This document shows positions 9,901 through 17,451 of a stretch of DNA of 31,164 nucleotides, one piece after another. A program made the position numbers and the translations under genes. The stretch spans positions 1 through 31,164 of IMG/VR virus record IMGVR_UViG_3300030098_003142; one strand, given 5' to 3'. A model generated the notes under the pieces. It had not been told where the DNA came from. It did no database searches and saw nothing but the letters and a program-made list of their open reading frames with translations. This stretch comes from a virus. The stretch's first letter is position 1. Each line of letters starts with the position of its first letter.

Positions 9901-12900
9901 ATTGTCCAATTATAATGGGAAGAATGGATGAAAACGCTGCTGATGTGAATATAGAAGATTTGACAATATCTAATTTTTCAGTTAGAGGTATTACTGATTC
10001 TTCAACAAGTAGTATTCCTGAAGGTCATTATTCAGGAATATGTATGCAAGGAGGAACGCCTAGTGCTGGTGCTTCTGAAGCATATACAGCATTTAATGGT
10101 AAACATTTATATTTATCAGATGGTACTTATTTAGGTAAAATTACCGGAACTGAACAAATAGCCAGTAGTACCTTTTGGATGGCATTTGATAGAAAATTGC
10201 CAAAAACAATAGCAACAGGAACATATATTTATACTTCAACAAATAAAAATCATGGATTATATTTAATCAATAGTCAAGGATTAAGAAGCGGCGGAGTATT
10301 GCAACTAGTAAATTCTGAATTATCTACTGAAGGCAGACCAATTATTTATAACGCATCTTTGGATACTAATTCTAATGGGAACCTAAATTTTAATGATTTA
10401 AGTTATAGACATGGTGGTTTTACATATAGATATCTAAATTTACAAAAAACTAATAAAGGAGGATTACATTATAGTAAAAATCTACTAGATACCGGAACCC
10501 CATCTAAAGTATATTCTAGAGAAAAAGGTGAATTTAATTCTTATGCTACTGCCTATAAAATTATTCCCGGAATTAAGACAGTACCTATTACTAATAATTA
10601 TGGAACAAATAATGATTATACTAATTCTTATGAAAAACAAGATTCGATAGATTCTAGAGGAATATTTTCTGCGGCAGGTGGTAACTTTGCAGACCACACT
10701 ATTTACCCAACAGGAAATTTGAACACCAAATATGATTTATTACCTAAAGTAAGAAGTCGCCTTTTTGGAGGTAATTGGAATACTGCAAAGGATGATGGTT
10801 CTAATGCAGGTGCTTTTTTCGGTTCTACCTTTGATGAAATCAAGGGAGTTCACGCAAATTCAGTAAGTAGAGTAAAAGATGGTTGGGAAATTATTGACCC
10901 TAAAACTATTACTACATTTTTATATTCACCTTCAGATTTTTGGCCTGATAGTATGTCAAGAGAACATCATATTGGGAATATTTCTAGAAATTTTTCTGAT
11001 TATAATATTATGTTAAGGGCTAAACCATCCTTAATTGCTTCTAATATGGAACATCAAAAATATAAAGGTTCCGCAAATTATATTGAAGAAAAGGATGCAT
11101 CATATCAAACCTTAAATATTTCAGCCGCAACAATTAATACTAATGAAATGAAAAGATTAGGTTTAATGAGATTAATTGAATGTACATACGATTGGCATTT
11201 TAATTTAGTTGACCCTGAAAACCCTCCTACTACTAAAGACGTTGTGGGGCAATTTACTTATGATAGATACCAAAAAGTAATTGCTTCAGGGATGTATGTT
11301 CAAACAGGCGGATATGCTACTAGTGATACTGTAATTACAACAAAAACTGCTTCAAGCGGAGGTGGTGCGGCAGACCCTAGTGTAAAATTTGCAAATGGTT
11401 ATGTGTACGATAATAAAGGTAATGCGATAGGATTTGTTAGTTCAGTAAATAGTACAACAATTACTTTAACAGCATCTGCCTATAAACCGAATGGTACATT
11501 ATATATTGGAGAACTTTATTATTTAAATCAAGCCGCTATCGGTACAAATAGTAAACCGCATTATCATTATATGGTTTCAGGAAGAGGTGGAAAATCTACC
11601 TTCTGTAAAGTAAATGTTAATTCTATTGGGAGAAAAACTTCAGGTGAAGACTATTATGATACTGATGCGGCTACTGATTCTTTACCATTACATATGTTAC
11701 AAAGCGGTGTTTTCAACACTAAAGGTGATGATGCCGATGATGGGTATGGTCAAGGTACAGGTAATGAATTTGATAATTATTTTGTAGGAAAAATGGATAT
11801 GGCTTTTAGTGATAACCATGACGTAGGAAAAGGAAATGTATTAGTTTTGCCCCCTGTATTCAAAGGTTTTGAGTTAATTAGTTTAGGATATAGATATGCT
11901 AGTGGTGGTGGGGCATATACCGCCGTTACTGCTGGTGAATGTAAAACTAATGCTGTTGCTGGTCAAAATAATATACATTATAGTAATAATACACCGTTAG
12001 ATGTAATAGACCAAGGACTTGGCGGCCCTTCAGGTGGTTCTGGAACTGCTTTAACTACTGGAAGTCATTTATTTACTGAAAATGGTGAATTTATTGGGGA
12101 AATAAGTACATTGGAAGTTGCTTGGCCTAATAGCGATGATACTTCATTTGTAATTTCTGGAGGACTTAAATGTGATGTAGAGGCAGGAACTGCATTATAT
12201 ATTGGTTTAATTCCTAATTCTGGTGGGGGATTTATTGGTGCAACAGGTGTTGAGTCAAGTTATAATAATGGCGGTTTCCATCCACTAGCAACTAAAGAAC
12301 TGGTTTCACATAATAATTCTCCCACTAATGAATTTGAGCACCCATCCAGAGTTTTAAGCGCATTAAAACATGATGTCCCCATTAGAGGAAAAGCAACAAA
12401 TGTTCAAGAATACTTTGTTCCAACTACTGTAACCGGAACAACTTATGCCGCAGTAAGTGGTAGTCCCGACACCATTACAAGTTCAGCAAATAATTTCATA
12501 TCTGCTGGATTTAAAAATGGTATGATTATTAAAGTTACAGGGTCATCTGAATCAGCAAATAATACTAGTCATATTGTTTCTAAAGTAGAAGCAGGTACAT
12601 TAACATTAAGCACCAATACATCATTAACTGATGATAGTGCAGGTGATAGTTGGACAATAACTGCTGTAACAGGACCATCACTTAAGAATAGTATCTACAA
12701 TAATATGAGAGCGGTAATTTTAAGAAGATTTTCGATTGAGATGACTGGTTCTGAAAAGGTAGATATTGGGGCATCTACATTATGTGCGACTAATTATACT
12801 GAACCTACTATTTTTAGAAAAATGGGTAATGTATATGAATCATCAGATACAGTATATAAACCCTCATTTTATGCAATTCATACTCCTCACGAAGTTTTTG

Positions 12901-14849
12901 CTAGATATAAAATTAGTGAAACTAGTTCCGCTTTAGAAATGAATGCAGGTAATGATAGTGGAACAGGCACAAATGTTGCTGATGGTGCTGATTTCGTATT
13001 AAAGCCTTTATTGGAAACAGATAACGCAAGTGTTACAAAAAATTATGGCTATATTAGTCCTAATGGGGAAACTGATTTAACTCAGTTAATTATTGACACC
13101 TCTTCAGCAGAAACAGGGACAGGGACAATTAGAACATCATCAAACAAGTGGTTAGAGTTTGTTCCCAATTTAACAGGTTGTTATTTGGTAAGTAATGATG
13201 GCATTAGAATTGAAGATTTAAATGTAAAAACAGGTAGTAATGATTGGGTAACAAGTATTGATGATAGAATGCCTAATAAAATACATTATATTGTTTCTCA
13301 TACTATAAGAACTGACAGTTACCCAACAGAACAAGGAGGCATATTTAACAAACATGTATTACTAATTGATAATTGTACCAATAGTGGAGAATTAGGCACT
13401 AATTATAGAATAATGAGGCCCGCCCATGTTTGTCTTTGGCCTGAATCACCAACTGAAATTGATTTATACAAATCAACAAGTAAATATACTAAAATGCCAA
13501 ATTCACCAGATATGTATGATGATATTGGCGATTTTTCTTTCTATGAAGATGGTTGGCTAAAAGGGGAAAAAAGTTCAGCAAATTATAATGAGGGTGTGCA
13601 ATCAATGTATGTTGTAGTAAATCCCGACCATACTTCAACTAGCAATAGATTTTTAGTTCCAAGAACCGTTTCTGGAAACCATGCTTCTAATTTATTTGGG
13701 GATGGAAATACCTTTAATAATGGTTCATATGATATGTTATTAAATGACGGTGTAAATAAATATAGAAGAACTGTTAAAATAAATACTGAATCTAAAAGTA
13801 CATATAATTACACTAGTATTGATTATAGTGAAAAACTTGATTCTAAAATGTCAGGAGTAGTTTCTTTAGGAGAAATATTTACATTAACTAGTAATCAAGA
13901 AGTTACATTAAATAATGTAGAAACCGCATCAATAGGCACAACTGTTTCTGTTGGTATGGAAGCGGAAGAAATTATTAATGATATTTTAGAAAATAATGAT
14001 ATAGAATATACTAATTCAACAATTAGTTATCCATATTTCACTACCCCAAATATCCAAGGTGCAGATATTTACAATTCAACAAAATTCTTAGCAGGTTTTA
14101 AAAATAAAGAACTATTAATAGATAAAGATGAAATTAAATTAATTGTTAATAATGATACAACTAGATATACTGATATAGAAATAAATGAAAATAATGATAA
14201 TATTAAAGTTGTTGAAATAGAACAAAATAAATCTGGGTTTGATATTTATAACGAAATCACTATTTACGGTAATGGTGTTAAATCCACAAAACAAAATGTG
14301 CGTAGTATTAAGAATATTGGAAAGAAAACCCTTGAAGAATTTGATGATAACTTATCTACGCAAACAGAAGTTGATTCAAAGGCTAGAAATTTATTAGATT
14401 TCTATAATAGAAATGAAAAAAGAGTAACAGTTAAATTATCAAATAAAAATTTAGAATGGATTAAATCTGGTGATATTATAGTAATTGATTATCCAAGTGA
14501 ACACATCCCTAGAGGAGATTATATTATTTTAGAAGTAAAACATGAAACATCTGGATTATTAACAATACAAGCAGGTGGTTATTCTAAAGCATTAGATTCT
14601 AGATTAGCAGAAATTATTGTAAATAACAAAAAGATGGCTTCTTTCCTAAGAAGTGATAGGTTTAAATCAAGTCCTATAAATTACAGTGACTTTGATTCAA
14701 TTAAACTTAAACCAATACGAATTATCGGCACAAAAACAAGTGTGTCAGGGCATACTCCATTAGGTTTAACTACTCTACTCGGCTTCGATACTTTGCTTAG
14801 AATAGGCACACGAACTACAAGTGAAGTATTAAGGGAGGATTTAATATGA
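6960..14849 (+). CDS. Giant tail hub / tail tip adhesion protein (2,629 aa)
   Basis: This is the largest gene in the window. Two distant parts look like a tail hub (gp27/Tal type). Around residues 455-755 is a domain ending in IFVGEVESLENYVEDG and LSGRNKINKLLGPIVNKNY. Around 2330-2560 is a domain with EAEEIINDILENNDIEY, DIYNEITIYGNGVKSTKQNV, SKARNLLDFYNRNEKRVTVK and GDIIVIDYPSEHIPRGDYII, matching the C-terminal hub domains of siphovirus tail-tip proteins. About 1,500 residues, rich in Asn, Thr, Ser and Gly, are inserted between them. They include repeated units of the type GxxLYxxxGxxIGxI at about 807, 1047, 1480 and 1701, with a related unit near residue 100. These are probably beta modules that reach or bind the host surface. 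No clear signal peptide or peptidase motif is seen. The start overlaps the previous stop (TAATG) after GAGGTGGATGA. Confidence 0.75.
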   Translation: MANTNLFIMSKGSKPGDTPSVTSNPNAYYDTPTNPLVICDDTLTADTTVACYEIRNDNSLPKNGKPVATGVLVNNGSGYSTSVSTIVVDTIDPRIKFKIGHHVYKSNGTLLGTVSSMTNVGITFTANILASLANNDELYTAQGVSNSDEYNILNRIYPNTAATSELYLENLENTPGYRILCATYQADGTTINLGQNISSINITTDDYFVMINADDPLKHHFAKITHIDTSDVAGDSFEFSPKYGSEISKGTKFTIYKGPPVTDTAVVAVSYGLYGNAVNYGTDSDETDGTGTATDSRHSGMTYISKPIFYFYNDRLNKKNELDHNTKYMLHYSRSDDGTETHYKRCFLTCQDYGLKAVDYGPYTMNATMVDKSRDYDNFHSSLALSIAIADTSVTNSYNFDAEDWDKCFINNKRHNGNLLFGQTWEGSGSGNVPEGSFVGPTRYLHYDTSPELNNIVPEVIELDVFDSINESGGYVDARIVDSKRIYGSKINEYDTIKVKKLIDTGSLSNDYVGLLPGKFTTVAGGSHIEVELTNSAQDIRVLLGTSTTFEDIKVGDYVYSIASISTVVNGSQQIEVLEGRLFSSPYFDGTITTTQETLSEVNGYRKPWSNHMNNLIVDFTIDTTVNYSDPHTMSSIVYGNNTSTTGSASGSRLYNAEIVLTSGQQTGLSFKIDYGDSNHNIITLQSPRLQLYRLETANDPNFLSYYNGRYSVYKTIFVGEVESLENYVEDGMLKYHLSGRNKINKLLGPIVNKNYRHTDDIIYSTIGPFEHITNLSFSSYMATNTVNMVGNTGITTLSTITGVSIGDLLFTQEGYFIGRIKDLTGGITLEEGSLVNLYDRVNTDALQTLYVIRPNRNSISLAKAMSKNTVTSNSVSSLTGTANKGLIFTNGNKLTDDAYGRPNVEGNTLAGTSSSTNPNALGYYLNHPKSVSKDSAFFVELKDELTPANIERHTVNSLTEYEVVSVTSGEGETIIEIAPNCPIIMGRMDENAADVNIEDLTISNFSVRGITDSSTSSIPEGHYSGICMQGGTPSAGASEAYTAFNGKHLYLSDGTYLGKITGTEQIASSTFWMAFDRKLPKTIATGTYIYTSTNKNHGLYLINSQGLRSGGVLQLVNSELSTEGRPIIYNASLDTNSNGNLNFNDLSYRHGGFTYRYLNLQKTNKGGLHYSKNLLDTGTPSKVYSREKGEFNSYATAYKIIPGIKTVPITNNYGTNNDYTNSYEKQDSIDSRGIFSAAGGNFADHTIYPTGNLNTKYDLLPKVRSRLFGGNWNTAKDDGSNAGAFFGSTFDEIKGVHANSVSRVKDGWEIIDPKTITTFLYSPSDFWPDSMSREHHIGNISRNFSDYNIMLRAKPSLIASNMEHQKYKGSANYIEEKDASYQTLNISAATINTNEMKRLGLMRLIECTYDWHFNLVDPENPPTTKDVVGQFTYDRYQKVIASGMYVQTGGYATSDTVITTKTASSGGGAADPSVKFANGYVYDNKGNAIGFVSSVNSTTITLTASAYKPNGTLYIGELYYLNQAAIGTNSKPHYHYMVSGRGGKSTFCKVNVNSIGRKTSGEDYYDTDAATDSLPLHMLQSGVFNTKGDDADDGYGQGTGNEFDNYFVGKMDMAFSDNHDVGKGNVLVLPPVFKGFELISLGYRYASGGGAYTAVTAGECKTNAVAGQNNIHYSNNTPLDVIDQGLGGPSGGSGTALTTGSHLFTENGEFIGEISTLEVAWPNSDDTSFVISGGLKCDVEAGTALYIGLIPNSGGGFIGATGVESSYNNGGFHPLATKELVSHNNSPTNEFEHPSRVLSALKHDVPIRGKATNVQEYFVPTTVTGTTYAAVSGSPDTITSSANNFISAGFKNGMIIKVTGSSESANNTSHIVSKVEAGTLTLSTNTSLTDDSAGDSWTITAVTGPSLKNSIYNNMRAVILRRFSIEMTGSEKVDIGASTLCATNYTEPTIFRKMGNVYESSDTVYKPSFYAIHTPHEVFARYKISETSSALEMNAGNDSGTGTNVADGADFVLKPLLETDNASVTKNYGYISPNGETDLTQLIIDTSSAETGTGTIRTSSNKWLEFVPNLTGCYLVSNDGIRIEDLNVKTGSNDWVTSIDDRMPNKIHYIVSHTIRTDSYPTEQGGIFNKHVLLIDNCTNSGELGTNYRIMRPAHVCLWPESPTEIDLYKSTSKYTKMPNSPDMYDDIGDFSFYEDGWLKGEKSSANYNEGVQSMYVVVNPDHTSTSNRFLVPRTVSGNHASNLFGDGNTFNNGSYDMLLNDGVNKYRRTVKINTESKSTYNYTSIDYSEKLDSKMSGVVSLGEIFTLTSNQEVTLNNVETASIGTTVSVGMEAEEIINDILENNDIEYTNSTISYPYFTTPNIQGADIYNSTKFLAGFKNKELLIDKDEIKLIVNNDTTRYTDIEINENNDNIKVVEIEQNKSGFDIYNEITIYGNGVKSTKQNVRSIKNIGKKTLEEFDDNLSTQTEVDSKARNLLDFYNRNEKRVTVKLSNKNLEWIKSGDIIVIDYPSEHIPRGDYIILEVKHETSGLLTIQAGGYSKALDSRLAEIIVNNKKMASFLRSDRFKSSPINYSDFDSIKLKPIRIIGTKTSVSGHTPLGLTTLLGFDTLLRIGTRTTSEVLREDLI

Positions 14850-15250
14850 TAACAGATACAACAAGAAGAAAAGTGGCATTATTCATAAAAGATATGTACA
14901 CTAAAGCAAATGTAGGAAATGGTGGAAACGCAACTGCGCCGAATGCAACAGATTTAGATGTTCCAATTTTAACAACTAAGCAAACTACTACTAATACTGA
15001 ATCAAATGATACAACAATTGATTTTTCTGTTTCTTTTAGTGGTAGTAGTTTGGAAGGCAATTCGATTAGAGAGGTAGGATTTTTCAGTAGCACTATGCCA
15101 CAAGATAGTCAATTTGATGAATTAAGAACAACTACATCTTATACTGCTGAAACTAGTGACGTAATGCTCGCTAGAATTAATTTTGACGCTATTGGCCCAA
15201 TTACAGCCGCAGATACATTAGACTTTACATTCATAATGGAGGTAGAATAA
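14846..15250 (+). CDS. Small baseplate / fibre-attachment protein
   Basis: The product is 134 residues. The C-terminal half has the pattern SIREVGFFSSTMPQDSQFDE, then VMLARINFDAIGPITAADTL and DFTFIMEVE. This resembles the domain at the front of many phage tail fibres and baseplate wedge proteins (the ikEiGLyd...l.ARa.f..i pattern), which anchors fibres to the tail. Here it is a stand-alone gene placed between the hub and the fibre, so it may be the adaptor joining the two. It starts at ATGA overlapping the hub gene's stop, with the ribosome site AAGGGAGGATTTAAT. Confidence 0.5.
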   Translation: MITDTTRRKVALFIKDMYTKANVGNGGNATAPNATDLDVPILTTKQTTTNTESNDTTIDFSVSFSGSSLEGNSIREVGFFSSTMPQDSQFDELRTTTSYTAETSDVMLARINFDAIGPITAADTLDFTFIMEVE

Positions 15251-15251
15251 A

Positions 15252-16889
15252 ATGGTAGGAAATAATAAAACAATATCCACATTAGCAGCAAGCCCAAGTG
15301 AAGGGCTACAAGACGGAACGGATGCAATTCATTCAGGCGTAATTAAAGGACTTGAATCTTTTGCTTATGATAGAATGATTATTGAACACGGTGGATTCGC
15401 CATAAGTGCGCCGGGCGGTGCTACATTAAATACAGTTACATTAACTCAGCCAATTAAATATATGTTTGATGGTAAAATGCATTCTTATGGAACTAATTTA
15501 ACAGTTAATACTGTTGCTGCTCATGGAACTCATACAAGATATGATTGGGTGGTTTTAGATTACAATGATGGAGGAACACCACATATTGAAATTATTCAGG
15601 GAACTGAGGCTTCAACACCAAAAGTTGCTGATTTTAACAGCGATGCTTCTGGTTTTGATAAATTTATTCCTGTTGCTTTAATCGCTATGGTTGGAGGTTC
15701 TGCTAATGGGGTCGCAAGAAGTTTTCAAATGTATACTCTTGATAAAAATAATTTATCTTTAACTGTTGCTGATAATGGTGTTGATGCTAATTTAATTGTT
15801 GAAGCCATGTCAATTACAAGTGCAAGTGGCGTAACTACTTTTGAGAATAAAGTAAGTAACGCGGATATTGTTTTTCAGGTAAAAGATGGAAGTTCGACTG
15901 GTCAAGAAGTATTAAGAATAGATGCTGCTAACCAAAGAATTGGAATTAATGCATCTTCACCTTTATCCCATTTACACCTTGACAGTTCAGGTGTTACTGA
16001 ATTAAGAGTAAGTTCAACAGGAAATACTCAATATAGTCAAGCAAATATTATTTGCCACACAGTTAATGATTATAGAGGTAGCGGTTTATACATATCTGCT
16101 GATGATGATAGCGGTGATGCTAATGACCAAACTTGGGCTATTGGAACAGCATATTCTAAAGATGATTTACAAATTGGTTTTTATCAAGATAAATATGATG
16201 ATGTAGTAAATAGTGCTAATGACCCCTTAGACCCAACTCAAGGTGTAGTTAGAATTACTACTGCCGGTAATGTTGGAATTGGTTTATTTGATGGTGGAGA
16301 TACCCCAAGCGCACCTGAATATATGTTACATTTAGCCTCAAATACAGACCAAAGACCTCAATTAATGTTAGAAAATAGAAATACAGATGAAAACGCAGCA
16401 AATGAACCTGAAATTATTTTTAAAAGACATGCTACACCTTCCGCAGAAGGCGACCACGATTCTTTTGATATAGGAAACATTAAATGGAATGCAAGGGACC
16501 ATGCAGGTAATTATCTTACTTTTTGTCAAGTAATGGGTGATATTGTCGATGATTCTGATGGTTCTGAAGATGGTAGATTAGTTTTCTATATGCAAGCAGG
16601 TGGCACTAACTCAGAACATTTTAGAGTAGGCGGTGGTGCTGTTCAAGTTAATAGTCAAGGACTTAGTAATATTGATTTTGTTGTTGAGTCTGATACTTAT
16701 AATGTTATTAATGTTGATGCGAGTAATGATTCAATTTCTATCGGTGGAAACGATTCTGCTAAAATCGGATTTTATGGCGCAACACCAATTGTCTGTGCAA
16801 CAGTAAACGCTGCTGATATTGCTAGTAGTTCTGAAGCGATGGCTTTGGCTACCGCTTTAGTTAATTTAGGATTAATTAATGTAGCATAA
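15252..16889 (+). CDS. Tail fibre / receptor-binding protein
   Basis: The product is 545 residues. Residues about 1-150 resemble a tail attachment region (YDRMIIEHGGFAISAPGGAT, then TRYDWVVLDYNDGGTPHIEI). After that come repeats typical of trimeric beta-structured phage fibres: QRIGINASSPLSHLHLDSSG at about 233-252, GNVGIGLFDGGD at about 339-350, and QLMLENRNTDEN. The C-terminus (VNAADIASSSEAMALATALV then NLGLINVA) is like the end of many marine phage fibres. It is the last gene of the + strand module, as host-range fibres often are. There is no visible Ser/Asn self-cleavage chaperone domain. The start has GGAGGTAGAATAAA-ATG. Confidence 0.7.
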   Translation: MVGNNKTISTLAASPSEGLQDGTDAIHSGVIKGLESFAYDRMIIEHGGFAISAPGGATLNTVTLTQPIKYMFDGKMHSYGTNLTVNTVAAHGTHTRYDWVVLDYNDGGTPHIEIIQGTEASTPKVADFNSDASGFDKFIPVALIAMVGGSANGVARSFQMYTLDKNNLSLTVADNGVDANLIVEAMSITSASGVTTFENKVSNADIVFQVKDGSSTGQEVLRIDAANQRIGINASSPLSHLHLDSSGVTELRVSSTGNTQYSQANIICHTVNDYRGSGLYISADDDSGDANDQTWAIGTAYSKDDLQIGFYQDKYDDVVNSANDPLDPTQGVVRITTAGNVGIGLFDGGDTPSAPEYMLHLASNTDQRPQLMLENRNTDENAANEPEIIFKRHATPSAEGDHDSFDIGNIKWNARDHAGNYLTFCQVMGDIVDDSDGSEDGRLVFYMQAGGTNSEHFRVGGGAVQVNSQGLSNIDFVVESDTYNVINVDASNDSISIGGNDSAKIGFYGATPIVCATVNAADIASSSEAMALATALVNLGLINVA

Positions 16890-16929
16890 TTAATAAATTT
16901 AATCTTTAAATGGATTTAATTTCTAAGCC

Positions 16930-16971
16930 CCCTCACGGCCACTCTTTCCCCCTTCAGGGTGGCGGTGGGGG
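16930..16971 (+). terminator. Long GC-rich hairpin after the tail module
   Basis: Bases 16930-16945 can pair with 16956-16971 in a 16-position stem with only one mismatch (G16937 with G16964) and two G-T pairs, closing a 10-base loop (TTCCCCCTTC). The stem is very stable for an AT-rich genome. It lies 40 bases after the fibre gene's stop. There is no U-tract directly after it, so it may protect or end the transcript in another way; T-rich stretches lie before it (16890-16925). Confidence 0.55.
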
Positions 16972-16981
16972 TGGGTATGCG

Positions 16982-17034
16982 CTGACCCCTTCGATGCGCT
17001 TACAGGGCATCCCTGACCCCTTGCAGAGCATCCC
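16982..17034. repeat. Short direct repeats with nested inverted repeats
   Basis: CTGACCCCTT occurs at 16982-16991 and 17013-17022, and GCATCCC at 17007-17013 and 17028-17034. Between them, GATGC (16993-16997) can pair with GCATC (17007-17011), and CAGGG (17003-17007) with CCCTG (17011-17015), as mutually exclusive folds. The repeats are imperfect in spacing (31 and 21 bases), so this is a small duplication and not a CRISPR array. Confidence 0.5.
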
Positions 17035-17043
17035 AATTGGGAT
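17030..17043. repeat. Perfect 14-bp palindrome
   Basis: ATCCCAATTGGGAT is its own reverse complement. It lies at the AT-rich edge of the GC-rich island. Such a site could bind a dimeric protein or fold as part of the terminator; nothing in the sequence decides between these. Confidence 0.5.
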
Positions 17044-17112
17044 TTCGCCCCGATACAAAATGTTAAAAAATCGCTTGAAAATATAACATCGCTAAATCAA
17101 AAATAAAAAATT

Positions 17113-17292
17113 TTAGGCCGAGGATAAATAAATATCCCCGGCCATATTCTTTTGTGTTTGTTTTGACCATAAGTAAAAACATTCACGACATTCCCAGATT
17201 TTAATTGAATCTGCGGAACCAGCATATACGCCGATTATCCTTCGGGGTATTGTTTTTAACCCACATTCAGGACAAACGACTTTCAATGCCAT
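17113..17292 (-). CDS. 59-residue zinc-ribbon protein
   Basis: ATG 17292 to TAA 17113-17115. The sequence has two CxxC knuckles: VCPECGLK near residues 6-13 and WECRECFYLW near 33-42, about 24 residues apart, the spacing of a small zinc ribbon. A GGTGAAAGGTAG ribosome site precedes it, lying in the end of the upstream 50-residue gene, with an overlap of stop and start regions. Small zinc ribbons of archaeal viruses often bind nucleic acids or transcription proteins; the exact role is unknown. It is the last gene of the replication module, and its final codons form half of a terminator-like hairpin. Confidence 0.7.
   Translation of the reverse strand: MALKVVCPECGLKTIPRRIIGVYAGSADSIKIWECRECFYLWSKQTQKNMAGDIYLSSA
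17116..17143 (-). terminator. Probable terminator of the replication module
   Basis: On the - strand, 17143-17133 pairs with 17126-17116 in an 11-bp stem (GGCCGGGGATA with TATCCTCGGCC, one G-U pair) with a 6-base loop, followed on the - strand by a T-rich run (bases 17115 down to about 17096, TAAAATTTTTTATTTTTGAT). A hairpin plus T-run fits an end of transcription for the right-hand module. The stem lies within the last codons of the zinc-ribbon gene. Confidence 0.65.
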
Positions 17293-17294
17293 TT

Positions 17295-17447
17295 CTACCT
17301 TTCACCTGTTTTAATTTTGTTCATTATGTTTTCCATGTATTCTTCAATTGTTTCTTCTGTAATTTGCGAGGTTCCAAACGCCGCAAAAAACAATAGTGTA
17401 ATTACAATTGAAAACACTAACCATGCAAATACTTCACCTGTGTCCAT
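17295..17447 (-). CDS. 50-residue single-span membrane protein
   Basis: ATG 17447 to TAG 17295-17297. The N-terminal part (about residues 6-24, VFAWLVFSIVITLLFFAAFG) is one transmembrane helix; the rest (EETIEEYMENIMNKIKTGER) is a charged, amphipathic tail probably facing the cytoplasm. A canonical GGTGATTAA-ATG ribosome site supports the start. It lies between the DEDDy exonuclease gene and the zinc-ribbon gene, overlapping neither by more than a few bases. The function is unknown; a small membrane anchor or a lysis-type factor would both be guesses. Confidence 0.65.
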   Translation of the reverse strand: MDTGEVFAWLVFSIVITLLFFAAFGTSQITEETIEEYMENIMNKIKTGER

Positions 17448-17451
17448 TTAA

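Larger units (their letters stand above)
16890..17112. other. Convergent intergenic region with GC-rich folded island
   Basis: This is the junction where the two oppositely transcribed modules meet. No gene is visible. The first about 37 bases and the last about 55 are AT-rich, while 16927-17055 is strikingly GC-rich compared with the rest of the window. It holds a long hairpin, two direct repeats, nested inverted repeats and a 14-bp palindrome, each listed separately. The likely role is transcription termination or RNA 3'-end protection; a small structured RNA or replication element is possible. Confidence 0.7.

Noticed and set aside
10485-10697. Antisense frames inside the giant tail gene (also 7879-8061)
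   Set aside because: No ribosome sites and unnatural compositions; they are by-products of the codon use of the + strand gene.
13110-13130. Short tandem GGGACA-type repeat in the giant tail gene (also GGAACC near 7825 and ATTCTA near 31135)
   Set aside because: Only two or three copies of a few bases, explained by the encoded Gly-Thr, Gly-Thr-Gly and Arg-Ile runs; not a mobile or regulatory repeat.
1-16889. Integrase, attachment site or insertion sequence
   Set aside because: No recombinase or transposase motifs and no terminal inverted repeats were seen in the tail module or elsewhere in the window; the only mobile-element hint is the partial LAGLIDADG-like gene.
16980-17012. Possible tRNA T-arm (CCTTCGATGC) in the GC-rich island
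   Set aside because: The flanking bases do not pair into a T-stem and no anticodon or acceptor arm can be built on either strand.
16982-17034. CRISPR-like repeat
   Set aside because: Only two short repeats with unequal spacing; no repeat-spacer structure, and cas1/cas2 are absent. The Cas4-like gene alone is common in archaeal viruses.
17205-17396. 63-residue + strand reading frame in the convergent region
   Set aside because: It is antisense to the zinc-ribbon and small membrane-protein genes, which have ribosome sites and recognisable features; the + strand frame has neither.
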